A DNA stretch of 64,000 bases. Origin: Burkholderiales bacterium (lineage in GTDB: Bacteria; Pseudomonadota; Gammaproteobacteria; Burkholderiales; JAEUOS01). Below the pieces are notes generated by a model. The model searched no databases. It was not told where the DNA came from and saw only the letters and a program-made list of their open reading frames with translations. This document shows, piece after piece, positions 29,165 through 38,924 of this stretch (positions are counted from its first letter, which is position 1; the number at the start of each line of letters is the position of its first letter). The DNA lies in the NCBI GenBank assembly GCA_947473125.1, contig CANJDH010000004.1:34825-98824 (forward strand). Reading direction: 5' to 3'. Position numbers and translations under genes: made by a program.

Positions 29165-29938
29165 TCAGCGCAGCCCGCGCAAGTTGTCCAGTCCGGTTTT
29201 CAGCGCGCCCTGCAGCATCAACTGGTCGATGCCGAACGCAAACATGCGGAAACCGTGCCCGGTGTATTCGCGTGACCATGCTTCGTCTGTGGCCAGGAAC
29301 GCCGCAGTCTTGCCGTTGGCTTCGCAGGCGGCAACGATACGCCGGACCCCGGCAAGATAGGCGGGGTGCTGGAACTGCCCGGGCAGGCCGAGAAAATTGG
29401 TCAGATCGAAATGCCCCAGCCACAAGGCGTCTACGCCGGGCACTGCAGCGATGGCTTCGACGTTGCCCAGGCCTTCGGCGGTTTCAATTTGCGGGATCAC
29501 CATGGTGCGGGCGTGAATCGCAGCGATCTTGGCCGCCACGTCGCCGCCCTGATAGTCGTCGTGCGCAAAGCCGAAGGCAGCGCCGCGCCGCCCGAGCGGC
29601 GGGTAGCGCGTGCACGACACGATGTGGGCCGCCTCTTCGGCACTGCCGACCATCGGCACCATGATGCCCAGGGCGCCGATGTCGAGGGCGCGCGCGATGA
29701 AGTGGTATTCGCCGCGCGGCACGCGCACCATCGGCACGATGCCGAGGCCGCGGCACAGGGCGAACTGGGTCTTGAGGGTCTCGAATTCCAGGCCGGTGTG
29801 CTCCATGTCGTAGAGCACGAAATCGGCGCCGGCATTCTTGCAGATCTGCGGCAGGCCCGGCGAGAAAAACTCGAACACCATGGCGCCAAACGCCTTGCCA
29901 CCCCCTGCGACCGCCTGTTTCACCGGGTTGTCACGCAT
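29165..29938 (-). CDS. HpcH/HpaI aldolase family protein
   Basis: GADFVLYDMEHTGLEFETL; GALGIMVPMVGSAEEA; VIPQIETAEGLGNVEAIAAVPGVDALWLGHFDLTNFLG. Confidence 0.93.
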   Translation of the reverse strand: MRDNPVKQAVAGGGKAFGAMVFEFFSPGLPQICKNAGADFVLYDMEHTGLEFETLKTQFALCRGLGIVPMVRVPRGEYHFIARALDIGALGIMVPMVGSAEEAAHIVSCTRYPPLGRRGAAFGFAHDDYQGGDVAAKIAAIHARTMVIPQIETAEGLGNVEAIAAVPGVDALWLGHFDLTNFLGLPGQFQHPAYLAGVRRIVAACEANGKTAAFLATDEAWSREYTGHGFRMFAFGIDQLMLQGALKTGLDNLRGLR

Positions 29939-30120
29939 GCCGTCCCTTCCCTGACTGCCCGCGACGCCACGCCGCGAGTTCGCCCGAGAGCTTACTGCAT
30001 CTCCGCTTGGGGAAGCACTGAACGAGCACGCATACAACCCAAAGCGACTTTTGCAACGCGCTGAACCGACTCAACACTTCACGCGCGAGTCCGCGTTTCA
30101 GGGGCTGATGCAGCGCTTTC

Positions 30121-30561
30121 TCAGCCCTGTTCCAGCAGTTGCCGGGCACGCGCCTGCAGCTTGGCCAGCGCCCGGTCGAATGTTTCGCGCTCATCGGCAT
30201 CAAGCGCGTCAAGCAGAAACGCCTCGCGCGCTTTGGCCATCGGCACCACCTTTTTGTACAAGGCGCGCCCGGGGGCTTTCAGGCGTACCAGCAGGTTGCG
30301 CCGATCCGCCGGATCGGGGGCACGCTCGACCAGGCCGTCACGCTCCATGCGCGCCAGGGCCCGGCTCACCTGCATCTTGTCCAGCGCACTGCGCACGCCG
30401 AGTTCGGTAGCCGTCACCTCGCGATCTTCGGCGAGCCAGGCCAGCACGCGCCATTCGTCGCGCGTCAGGTCGAACCGGGCGCTGTAGACCGCCGCCAGCG
30501 CGCGGCTGACGGTTTCGGTGGCCACAGCCAGCCGGTAGGGCAGGAAGTCATGCAGGTTCAT
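30121..30561 (-). CDS. MarR-family transcriptional regulator
   Basis: LTRDEWRVLAWLAEDREVTATELGVRSALDKMQVSRALARMERDGLVERAPDPADRRNLLVRL. Confidence 0.93.
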   Translation of the reverse strand: MNLHDFLPYRLAVATETVSRALAAVYSARFDLTRDEWRVLAWLAEDREVTATELGVRSALDKMQVSRALARMERDGLVERAPDPADRRNLLVRLKAPGRALYKKVVPMAKAREAFLLDALDADERETFDRALAKLQARARQLLEQG

Positions 30562-30660
30562 TGAAAATTGGCTTTCAGTCAAATTGGTAACAGTGTACAG
30601 ATTTCCACAGGCATCCAAAACATGGTTGTTACACCTAGACAATTCCCGAAAATCACCTTA

Positions 30661-30678
30661 TAGTAACTTTTGTTACTA
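30661..30678. promoter_or_regulatory. Inverted repeat TAGTAAC-tttt-GTTACTA, candidate MarR operator
   Basis: Perfect 7-bp arms in the MarR/VOC divergent intergenic region. Confidence 0.6.
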
Positions 30679-30701
30679 ATATTAAAACATCCGGAGATCA
30701 C

Positions 30702-31241
30702 ATGAACATCGAGCGCATGCACCACGTCGCCTACCGTTGCCGCGACGCCAAAGAGACCGTCGAGTGGTATCGCAAGCACCTCGACATGGACTTCATGCTC
30801 GCTTTCGCCGAGAACCAGGTGCCGTCCACCCATGAGCCGGACCCGTACATGCACATCTTCCTCGACGCCGGCGGCGGCAACGTGCTGGCGTTCTTCGAAC
30901 TGCCCAATTCGCCGGCGATGGGCCGCGACGCCAATACGCCCGAGTGGGTGCAGCACATCGCCTTCAAGGTCGGCAGCCTCGACGAACTGGTTGCCGCCAA
31001 AACGCGGCTGGAGGCCGGCGGCGTCGACGTGATCGGCCCGACCAACCATTCGCTGTTCAAGTCGATCTATTTTTTCGACTGCAACGGCCACCGGCTTGAG
31101 CTCGCCTGCGACATCGGCACGCCCGAGATGTATACCAAGGCCGATGCGGTGAAATGGGAGATGCTCGAGGAATGGTCAAAAACCAAGCGCGCCCCCAAGC
31201 ATGCGGCGTGGCTGCACGCCACCGAATTTGCCGGTGCCTAG
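30702..31241 (+). CDS. VOC-superfamily (glyoxalase/dioxygenase fold) protein
   Basis: MHHVAYRCRDAKETVEWYRKHLDMDF; VQHIAFKVGSLDELV; IYFFDCNGHRLEL. Confidence 0.88.
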   Translation: MNIERMHHVAYRCRDAKETVEWYRKHLDMDFMLAFAENQVPSTHEPDPYMHIFLDAGGGNVLAFFELPNSPAMGRDANTPEWVQHIAFKVGSLDELVAAKTRLEAGGVDVIGPTNHSLFKSIYFFDCNGHRLELACDIGTPEMYTKADAVKWEMLEEWSKTKRAPKHAAWLHATEFAGA

Positions 31242-31263
31242 CTGCTAGCGCGGTGCACTGACC

Positions 31264-32907
31264 ATGCTCAACACCTACAGCTACCCGGAGTTTCCCTACC
31301 GCCAAAGTCCCGAGCAGAAGAACGGCGTGGTGCGGCGCCACCCGGTCGTGGTGATTGGCGCCGGGCCGATCGGCTTAACGGCTGCGCTTGACCTGTCGGC
31401 GCGCGGCCTGCCGGTGGTGGTGCTCGACGACAACAACACGGTCAGCGTCGGCTCACGCGCGGTGTGCTACGCCAAGCGGCCGCTGGAAATCTGGAACCGC
31501 CTCGGCGTGGCGCGGCCGATGGTGGAGCGTGGCGTCAGCTGGAAGGTCGGCAAGGTGTTCTTCAGGGACCAGCTCGCCTACAGCTTCGACCTGTTGCCCG
31601 AACCGCAGCACCGCATGCCGGCGATGATCAACCTGCAGCAGTATTACCTCGAAGAGGAACTGGTGGCCGCCTGCACGCGCCGCGCCAATGTCGACCTGCG
31701 CTGGAAGCACAAGCTTCTCAATTTGACACAGGACAACGATTGCGCACGGCTCACCGTCGAGACCCGCGACGGCGTGTTCCACATGGAGGCCGACTGGGTG
31801 GTGGCTTGCGACGGCGCCAACAGCGACACGCGGCGCATGGTCGGCGCCGAATTCACCGGCCAGTTTTTCCAGGACCGGTTCCTGATTGCCGACGTGGTGA
31901 TGAAGGCCGCGTTTCCGACCGAGCGCTGGTTCTGGTTTGACCCGCCGTTCCACCCGAACCAGTCGGTGCTGCTGCACAAGCAGGCTGACAGCGTCTGGCG
32001 CATCGACTTCCAGCTCGGCTGGGACGCCGACCCCGAAGAAGAAAAAAAGCCGGAAAAGGTGATCCCGCGGATCCAGGCAATGCTCGGCGACAAAGCCGAG
32101 TTCGAGCTCGAATGGGTCTCGGTCTACCAGTTCGCATGCCGGCGCATCAAAGAGTTTCGCGCCGGGCGCGTGCTCTTCGCCGGCGACGCCGCACACCAGG
32201 TCTCGCCCTTTGGCGCGCGCGGCGCCAACACCGGGGTGCAGGACATCGACAACCTCGCCTGGAAGCTCGCGCTGGTGCACAGCGGTGCCGCGCCGATCGA
32301 ACTGCTCGACACCTATCATGAGGAACGCGCATTCGCCGCCGACGACAACCTGAAAAACTCGACGCGTTCGACCGACTTCATCACGCCCAAGAGCCGCAGC
32401 AGCCGGCGCTATCGCGACGCGGTGCTGGAACTGGCCGAAACCGAGGTGTTCGCGCGCCCGCTGGTCAACAGCGGCCGGCTCTCCACGCCGACGCCCTACC
32501 TCGAATCGTCGCTCAACACACCAGATGCATCGGCCTTTGCCGGCCAGATGAAGCCGGGCACGCATTGCGCGGACGCACCGATGAACCGCAAGGGACAAAG
32601 CGGCTGGCTGCTCGAACAGCTTGGTGAAGGTTTCACCATTCTCACCGTCGGTGAGCCGCCCCGGCACCAGACCATCAGGGTGGGCGGCGTCGCTGCGCGG
32701 CTGCTGCGGGTCGGCGTGGACATCGACGACAGCGAAGGGGTCATTACGACGCGCTACGATCTGCAGCCTGGCACAACCTATCTGATCCGCCCCGACCAGC
32801 ACGTGGCGGCGCGCTGGCGAAGCTTTGATGCCGACAAAATTGCCGCCGCGCTGCGCCATAGCCTCGGCATGTCGATCGAAACTGCACTGGAGCCCGCATG
32901 CGCCTGA
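31264..32907 (+). CDS. FAD-binding aromatic monooxygenase family protein
   Basis: VVVIGAGPIGLTAALDLSARGLPVVVLDDN; VVACDGANSDTRRMVG; GRVLFAGDAAHQVSPFGARGANTGVQDIDNLAWKL. Confidence 0.93.
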   Translation: MLNTYSYPEFPYRQSPEQKNGVVRRHPVVVIGAGPIGLTAALDLSARGLPVVVLDDNNTVSVGSRAVCYAKRPLEIWNRLGVARPMVERGVSWKVGKVFFRDQLAYSFDLLPEPQHRMPAMINLQQYYLEEELVAACTRRANVDLRWKHKLLNLTQDNDCARLTVETRDGVFHMEADWVVACDGANSDTRRMVGAEFTGQFFQDRFLIADVVMKAAFPTERWFWFDPPFHPNQSVLLHKQADSVWRIDFQLGWDADPEEEKKPEKVIPRIQAMLGDKAEFELEWVSVYQFACRRIKEFRAGRVLFAGDAAHQVSPFGARGANTGVQDIDNLAWKLALVHSGAAPIELLDTYHEERAFAADDNLKNSTRSTDFITPKSRSSRRYRDAVLELAETEVFARPLVNSGRLSTPTPYLESSLNTPDASAFAGQMKPGTHCADAPMNRKGQSGWLLEQLGEGFTILTVGEPPRHQTIRVGGVAARLLRVGVDIDDSEGVITTRYDLQPGTTYLIRPDQHVAARWRSFDADKIAAALRHSLGMSIETALEPACA

Positions 32908-33098
32908 ACCACCAGCCCAACATTGCCGACCCCGACGGTTTTTACGAAGAACTAATCACGAGCCAGCGCGACCTCAGCGATGAGCAGGCCGAGTTGATGA
33001 ACGCCAAGCTGGTGCTGATCCTCGCCAACCAGATCGGCGATCGCGCCACATTGACCGAAGCGCTGCAGTTGGCGCGTCCACGGTCGCGCCAGGCCTAG
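32898..33098 (+). CDS. DUF2783 domain-containing protein
   Basis: NIADPDGFYEELITSQRDLSDEQAELMNAKLVLILANQIGD; small ORF overlapping the 3' end of the FAD monooxygenase. Confidence 0.8.
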   Translation: MRLNHQPNIADPDGFYEELITSQRDLSDEQAELMNAKLVLILANQIGDRATLTEALQLARPRSRQA

Positions 33099-34129
33099 CC
33101 GCCCAGCAACTGCGCCAGCACGTCGCCTGCGCGCGCACAATCGGCCCGACTCACGTCGAGGTGGGTCACCAAGCGCAGCTTGGCCGCGCCGAGCGCGGTG
33201 ATCAGCACGCCCTGGGCGCGGGCCAGCGCCACCAGGTCGGCCGGCTTCAGGCGCGCCCCGTCAAGCTCCCACACCACGATGTTGGTGTGCAGGTGTTCGA
33301 GCCGGATCTTCACGCCCGGGCAGGCCGCCAGGCGCTCCGCGACCATGCGCGCGTTGGCGTGGTCGTCGGCGAGGCGCGCGAGGTTGTGGGTCAGGGCGTA
33401 ATCACAGGCCGCGGCAAGCATGCCGATCTGGCGCATCGCACCGCCGAACATGCGCCGGTAACGGATCGCACTGTCGATCAGTGCGCGCGGCCCAGCGAGC
33501 ATCGACCCGGCCGGTGCGCCCAGGCCTTTGGAGAACGCCACCATCACCAGGTCGAACGGTGCGCACAGGCGTGCCGGCGCCAGCCCCGACTGCACCGACG
33601 CATTCCACAAACGCGCGCCGTCGAGATAGGTGGCGAGCCCCAGCGCGCGCGCCGCGGCACACACGCTCTCCACCTGGTCCTGCGCGAAAACCACGCCGCC
33701 GTGGCGGTTCTGGGTGTTTTCAATCTGCAGCAGGGTCGTGACCGGCAGCGGCAGCCCCGGCTGGTTGCGCGGCTTGGCGTGGCGCCGCACGTCGTCGGCG
33801 CTGAACACGCCGCCGCTGCCGATTTCGGTAAATTGCACCCCGGCATTGGCGGCCGAGCCACCGGCTTCGTGCCACACCAAATGCGCTTCGGAGCCGACCA
33901 GCACGTCGTCACCCGGGCGCGTCAGCACGCGCAGTGCAACCTGGTTCGCCATCGTGCCAGAGGGCAGCCACAGCGAAGCCTCCTTGCCGAGCAGCTCGGC
34001 AACGCGCGCTTCAAGGGCGTTGAGCGACGGGTCGTCGCCGTATTGCATGTCGCCCACGGGAGCGGTGGCCATCACAGCGCGCATGGCAGCGCAAGGACGG
34101 GTGACGGTATCGGAACGCAGGTCAATCAT
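33095..34129 (-). CDS. ltaE: Low-specificity L-threonine aldolase family
   Basis: MIDLRSDTVTRPCAAMRAVMATAPVGDMQYGDDPS; LYLDGARLWNA-type region (TYLDGARLWNAS); FSKGLGAPAGSMLAG. Confidence 0.93.
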   Translation of the reverse strand: MIDLRSDTVTRPCAAMRAVMATAPVGDMQYGDDPSLNALEARVAELLGKEASLWLPSGTMANQVALRVLTRPGDDVLVGSEAHLVWHEAGGSAANAGVQFTEIGSGGVFSADDVRRHAKPRNQPGLPLPVTTLLQIENTQNRHGGVVFAQDQVESVCAAARALGLATYLDGARLWNASVQSGLAPARLCAPFDLVMVAFSKGLGAPAGSMLAGPRALIDSAIRYRRMFGGAMRQIGMLAAACDYALTHNLARLADDHANARMVAERLAACPGVKIRLEHLHTNIVVWELDGARLKPADLVALARAQGVLITALGAAKLRLVTHLDVSRADCARAGDVLAQLLGG

Positions 34130-34218
34130 TCTAATTTCTTGCTCTCGATAAGCCGTTCATCGGCCTGCACCAACGGTTTTGGCAGATGACGCCCTAAAAC
34201 TCGCTTCCACCAAGGGCT

Positions 34219-35526
34219 TCAGCGCAGTGCCGTGGCACGGCCCCGCGTCACGTCAATCGGGATCAACACCAGCAGGCCAATGGCAAACAGTACCGCAGTC
34301 GAGAGGATCGCGATGCGCTGGTTGCCGCCGGTGGCCCAGGTGATCGCGCCGTAGGTGAGCGGCCCGATGATGCTGGCGAGGCGCGTCGCGAAGGTCCAGA
34401 GGCCGTAAAACTCGGCGAGCTGTTTTGCCGGGGCGAACATGCCGGCCATGGCGCGCCCGGCCGATTGCGACGAACCCATGCAGGCGCCGGCAATCGCGGC
34501 CGCCCACCAGAACTGGCCCTTGGTCACCGACAGAGCCGCCACCACGCAGGTGACGATCCAGCCGACCAGGGTGATGCCGAGCGCGAGCTTGTGGCCGATC
34601 CTGTCCTGGTAAAAGCCGAACCCAAACGCGCCGATCGCTGCAGCGACGTTGAGCACGAAGATCAGCACCATGGTTTCGGCCTGCTTGAAGCCGATCACCT
34701 GCTCGGCGTAGATTGCGGCGAGCGTGATCGCCACCGCCACGCCCCCCTGGTAGAACACCGCGCACAGCAGCAGCCACATGAAATCCTGGTAGCGCCGTGC
34801 GTTCACGAAGGTTTCGCGCAGGCGCCCGAGCGAAGCCTTCAAGCCACTTTGGCGCAGGGCCTCAGGCTGGGGTTGCGCGCGCTCGGTGAGCAGCGCGAAG
34901 GTGGCCAATGCGGCAGCACCGTAAATCGCCGCAGTAATCATCATGGTGACCGGCACGAACTGCGACGCGGGAATCCCCTGGCCCTGCGCCCACAGCACAT
35001 AGCCCAGGCAAATGCCGAGCGCGAGCATGCCGCCGAAGTAGCCGAAGCTCCAGCCCCAGCCCGACACCGTGCCGAGCGAATCGCCTTGCGCAAGCTCGGG
35101 CAGGAACGCTGCCGAGAGCGATTCGCCATAGCTGTAGAACGCGTTCGACAGGATGATCAGCCCCATCGCCAGCCACACCTGGCCGGGGCCGGCAAAGGCC
35201 AGCGCCGCGGTCGAGAGTACGCAGCCGACGGTAGCGATTGCGAGGAAGCGTTTTTTCGCCGCGCGCAAGTCGGCCAGCGCGCCAATGCTCGGCATCGTCA
35301 ACATCACGATTGCGTACGACACCGACAGCGCTGCGGTCCAGGCGAAGGTGGCCCATTCAGCCTCGCCGGCCACCACGCCGGCGAAATAGGCGGAGAACAC
35401 CGCCGTGAGCACCACCGTGGTGTAGCCAGAGTTGGCGAAGTCGTACATCGCCCAGCCGAACACCTCGCGTTTTTTTACGCCGGGGTTGAGGTGCCGTTGT
35501 GAAAAAAGCGAAGAGAAAAGCGCCAC
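34219..35526 (-). CDS. MFS transporter, UMF1/Atg22-like family (start approximate, GTG at 35526)
   Basis: KKREVFGWAMYDFANSGYTTVVLTAVFSAYFAG, about 12 TM segments. Confidence 0.85.
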   Translation of the reverse strand: MALFSSLFSQRHLNPGVKKREVFGWAMYDFANSGYTTVVLTAVFSAYFAGVVAGEAEWATFAWTAALSVSYAIVMLTMPSIGALADLRAAKKRFLAIATVGCVLSTAALAFAGPGQVWLAMGLIILSNAFYSYGESLSAAFLPELAQGDSLGTVSGWGWSFGYFGGMLALGICLGYVLWAQGQGIPASQFVPVTMMITAAIYGAAALATFALLTERAQPQPEALRQSGLKASLGRLRETFVNARRYQDFMWLLLCAVFYQGGVAVAITLAAIYAEQVIGFKQAETMVLIFVLNVAAAIGAFGFGFYQDRIGHKLALGITLVGWIVTCVVAALSVTKGQFWWAAAIAGACMGSSQSAGRAMAGMFAPAKQLAEFYGLWTFATRLASIIGPLTYGAITWATGGNQRIAILSTAVLFAIGLLVLIPIDVTRGRATALR

Positions 35527-35540
35527 GGGCCGCAGCCGGT

Positions 35541-36899
35541 TCAGGTGGCGAGGTCGAGCTTCTGGCCGTCGCTCCAGCGCCAGATGGCGATGCTCCAGGC
35601 CGCTGCCGCCTGCACCGCAAAAATCACTAGTGCGCCGAGCGCCGAGGCGCGCCCCAGCGGAAACACCAGGAACGCGACAGTCTGCAACCCGGCGATGCTC
35701 ATCAATGCCGGGAATACGGCATCGAGCAACACGACGTAGAGCGTGGTGGCGAGCGCCGGCCGGCGCGGAAAGCGTTGCAGCGCAAAAATGCAATAAATGC
35801 CCGTGTCGCGCAACAACATCGCCGCCAGCGCCAGCGGCATGATTTTTCCTTCCGCCGAAATTTCGGCGAGCACGCCGCTCATTTGCCCGGCAAGGCCCGT
35901 CCCCCACGGCATGAGCAGCAGCGCAATCGCACCGACCCAGGCGCAGGCCACGCTGATGCTCCACAGCGGCACGCTCTGCAGCGCACGCTGCGCGCCGCCT
36001 TCAAGCTCGCCACGCAGCGTGCGCAGCACCCGTGCCAGGGTCATCGCACCGGTGCGCTCGGTCAACAGCAGCAGGTAGGAACCGAGCCCGGTCGCAAGGA
36101 AGAAAATCAGCATCACGATCGCCGCGCGGCTGCCTGCTCCCCCGACCTTGGCTTCGATCAGGCCGCCCGCCCAGACGCCGAGGAACAGGCAAAACGCCGG
36201 CCACGCCCACGGCAGCTGGTGCACCCGCAGCTCGCCGGCAAAACTGCGTGCCGCGCCGAGCCAGGCCCACGCGGCAAAGGCCGCCGACGACAGCAGCATG
36301 AACCACAGGTGCGGCGGCCGCAGGCCCCACCAGACCAGGGTTTCACCGCGGCTCTCGCCTGTCATCCACTGCAGCGGCAGCGAGGCCGCCCAGAACACCA
36401 GGAACAGGAACACCGCGCCCGGGTTGCGCGTTGATCCCGCACGGACCGCGAGAATCCCCAGCGTCATCGCCACCGCGTGCAGCGTAATCGTGGCGAACAC
36501 AGCCGATGCGGCAATCAGCAGGGCATCGACGCCTTGCTCGCGAAACCCCGCCGCCAGATAGACCGCCATGAACCAGGCCCCGGCATACCAGCCCACCACC
36601 GGCGCACCGAACACCTTGCCGAAAGCGAGCTCACCCGGCGTCAGCGCCGACATGCGCTGGAAATCCCAGGTGCGCTCGCGCACTTCCTCGGGCATCGCGC
36701 TCATCGCGAGGTAGCCGCCGTACAGGAGCGCGCAGGCGGCAAAGCCGCCCAGCCCGGTCATGGCAAGCGCTGCGGTCGAATAGTGGCTCGATGCCGCCAC
36801 CAGCGCCAGGATCAGCCCGGCAATCGCCGGCGCGGCAATCAATCGATGCGGCGTGAGTTCCAGCCAGCAATAGCGGCGGAATTCGGGATTGAGCTTCAT
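35541..36899 (-). CDS. ABC transporter permease-like membrane protein
   Basis: Multi-TM protein; 4-nt overlap with the ABC ATPase stop/start; TWDFQRMSALTPGELAFGKVFGAPVVGWYAGAWF. Confidence 0.8.
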   Translation of the reverse strand: MKLNPEFRRYCWLELTPHRLIAAPAIAGLILALVAASSHYSTAALAMTGLGGFAACALLYGGYLAMSAMPEEVRERTWDFQRMSALTPGELAFGKVFGAPVVGWYAGAWFMAVYLAAGFREQGVDALLIAASAVFATITLHAVAMTLGILAVRAGSTRNPGAVFLFLVFWAASLPLQWMTGESRGETLVWWGLRPPHLWFMLLSSAAFAAWAWLGAARSFAGELRVHQLPWAWPAFCLFLGVWAGGLIEAKVGGAGSRAAIVMLIFFLATGLGSYLLLLTERTGAMTLARVLRTLRGELEGGAQRALQSVPLWSISVACAWVGAIALLLMPWGTGLAGQMSGVLAEISAEGKIMPLALAAMLLRDTGIYCIFALQRFPRRPALATTLYVVLLDAVFPALMSIAGLQTVAFLVFPLGRASALGALVIFAVQAAAAWSIAIWRWSDGQKLDLAT

Positions 36900-37879
36900 G
36901 CGGCACTCCCCACGACAGGCGCCGGCGCTTCCTGGCGCATCGAACGCAAATAGGATTCGTGCATGTTCTCGCGCACCACGGCGAATTCAACCACCGGGAG
37001 ATCCGCTCCCACCAAGGCTTTCAGGAGCATGGCCTGATCCGCCGCGGAGCCCTTGAAGGTGCCCTGCAGGGCCCAGCCGGCATCGGCGGATGGCGACGAG
37101 GCGGCATGGATCGCGCTCATGCCGTGCACACCGAGCAGCGTGCGCAAGGCCGGATCGTCCGCCGGCGCCTGCGCAAAGCCGATGCGCAGCGTGACGCCGG
37201 TCTCCGCCGTAGCTTCGAGCGCGCGAAATTCGACCGCGCGGCCGTCCTTGATCGCCAGCATGTGGCTGGAGTATTCGTCGAGCTCGGCGAGGATGTGCGA
37301 CGACACGATCAGCGTCATGCCTTCGGCGCGCAACTGGCGGAACAGGATGGAGAGGCCGATGCGCGCTTCCGGGTCGAGGCCGGCGGCCGGCTCGTCGAGC
37401 AGCAGCACCTGCGGCGCGTGCACCATCGCCTGGCCAATCGCGACGCGCTGGCGCCAGCCGCGCGACAGCGTGTCGGTGCGCGCGTCCAGGCGCGAGGTCA
37501 GACCGAGGCGCTCGGCCGTCAGCTTGACGGCCGCTATCTGTTCGGCTTGAGCCAGCGCGCGCATGCCGGCCGCATGCATCAAGCTCTGGCGCACAGTCAG
37601 CGCACCGTACAGCCCGAAGAAGTCGGACAGGTAACCCAGTTTGCGATAGGCCTCGCGTGGCTCGAAAATCACGTCGACGCCGTCGAGCATGATCGACCCC
37701 GACATCGGGTCGTCGAGACCGGCGATGGAGCGCATCAGGGTGGTCTTGCCGGCGCCGTTCGGCCCCACCAGCGCCAGCACCGCACCGTGCGGCAGCGTGA
37801 AGCTCACGTCGGTGAGCGCGCGTTTGCCCGGGTATTCGAACGTCAGGGCCGAAACTTCAAGGACAGGATCGGATTGCAT
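36896..37879 (-). CDS. ABC transporter ATP-binding protein
   Basis: Walker A LVGPNGAGKTTLMRS; signature LSRGWRQRVAIGQAMVHAPQVLLLDEPAAGLDPEAR. Confidence 0.95.
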   Translation of the reverse strand: MQSDPVLEVSALTFEYPGKRALTDVSFTLPHGAVLALVGPNGAGKTTLMRSIAGLDDPMSGSIMLDGVDVIFEPREAYRKLGYLSDFFGLYGALTVRQSLMHAAGMRALAQAEQIAAVKLTAERLGLTSRLDARTDTLSRGWRQRVAIGQAMVHAPQVLLLDEPAAGLDPEARIGLSILFRQLRAEGMTLIVSSHILAELDEYSSHMLAIKDGRAVEFRALEATAETGVTLRIGFAQAPADDPALRTLLGVHGMSAIHAASSPSADAGWALQGTFKGSAADQAMLLKALVGADLPVVEFAVVRENMHESYLRSMRQEAPAPVVGSAA

Positions 37880-37926
37880 GGCGCGCAGTTTACCTGCATC
37901 ACCCTGCCCGGCCCGTGACTCACCAA

Positions 37927-38907
37927 CTATTCGACCTTGATGTTCGCCGCCTTGATCACCTCACCCCACTTGGTGTGTTCCGCCTTGATGTAGGCAACAA
38001 ACGCCTCGGGCGAGGCGCTGGTCTCGATGGTTGCGCCGATCGCAGCAAAACGGTCCTGCACCTCTTTGGTCTGCATGCCCTTGATCAGCGCCTCATGCAT
38101 GCGCTTGACGATCTCGGGCGACATGCCAGCAGGGCCGCCGAGGCCAAACCACGGCGCCACTACGACACCGGGGTAGCCTGATTCTGCAGCAGTCGGCACA
38201 TCGGGCAGCTGGGATGCGCGCTTTGCCGTGAGCACCGCGATCGGCTTGACCTTTCCGGCCTTGACCTGCGGCAACGCCACCACCAGCGAACTCTGGAAGT
38301 CGAGCATGGTCGAGCCGGCGATCAGGTCCTGGATCTGCTGGGTCGCCCCCTTGAACGGTACGTGCAGGAACTGGATGCCGGCAGCCTTTTGCAGCATTTC
38401 CGCGCCCAGGTGCGGCACCGTGGCCACACCCGGCGTGCCGAACGCCACCTTGCCCGGATTCGCCTTGGCATACGCCACCAGCTCCTTGAGGTTGTTCGCC
38501 GGCAGCGCGTTGTTGGCGACGACGATCGGCGTCATCGACACCAGGTTGCTGATCGGCGCAAAATCCTTGAACGGGTCGAACGGCGCGTTGCCCAAGTGCG
38601 GCGCGATCGACAGCGTGATCGCGGTGAGGCCGATGGTGTAACCATCCGGTGGCGACTTGGCCAGCACTTCGAGACCCACCGTGCCGTTGCCGCCGGGGCG
38701 ATTTTCGACGACGACGGCCTGGCCCAGTGCGCCACGCAATATGTTGGCGGCTTCACGGCCAACCAGGTCGGTCGGCCCGCCCGCCGGGAACGGCACGATC
38801 AACCGGATCGGCTTGTTGGGCCAGGCTTGGGCGTGGGCGAATGCCGTCGTGAGCATGCAAAACGCGATAACCCCGGCGCGAAGCAGAATGCAGAAAGAGA
38901 CTTTCAT
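37927..38907 (-). CDS. Bug/TctC-family substrate-binding protein
   Basis: AWPNKPIRLIVPFPAGGPTDLVGREAANIL; VENRPGGNGTVGLEVLAKSPPDGYT. Confidence 0.93.
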   Translation of the reverse strand: MKVSFCILLRAGVIAFCMLTTAFAHAQAWPNKPIRLIVPFPAGGPTDLVGREAANILRGALGQAVVVENRPGGNGTVGLEVLAKSPPDGYTIGLTAITLSIAPHLGNAPFDPFKDFAPISNLVSMTPIVVANNALPANNLKELVAYAKANPGKVAFGTPGVATVPHLGAEMLQKAAGIQFLHVPFKGATQQIQDLIAGSTMLDFQSSLVVALPQVKAGKVKPIAVLTAKRASQLPDVPTAAESGYPGVVVAPWFGLGGPAGMSPEIVKRMHEALIKGMQTKEVQDRFAAIGATIETSASPEAFVAYIKAEHTKWGEVIKAANIKVE

Positions 38908-38924
38908 GGTTTACTCATTTCCAA

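Noticed and set aside
31453-32859. 468-aa minus-strand ORF
   Set aside because: Antisense to the FAD monooxygenase, which has clear motifs; low-complexity composition.
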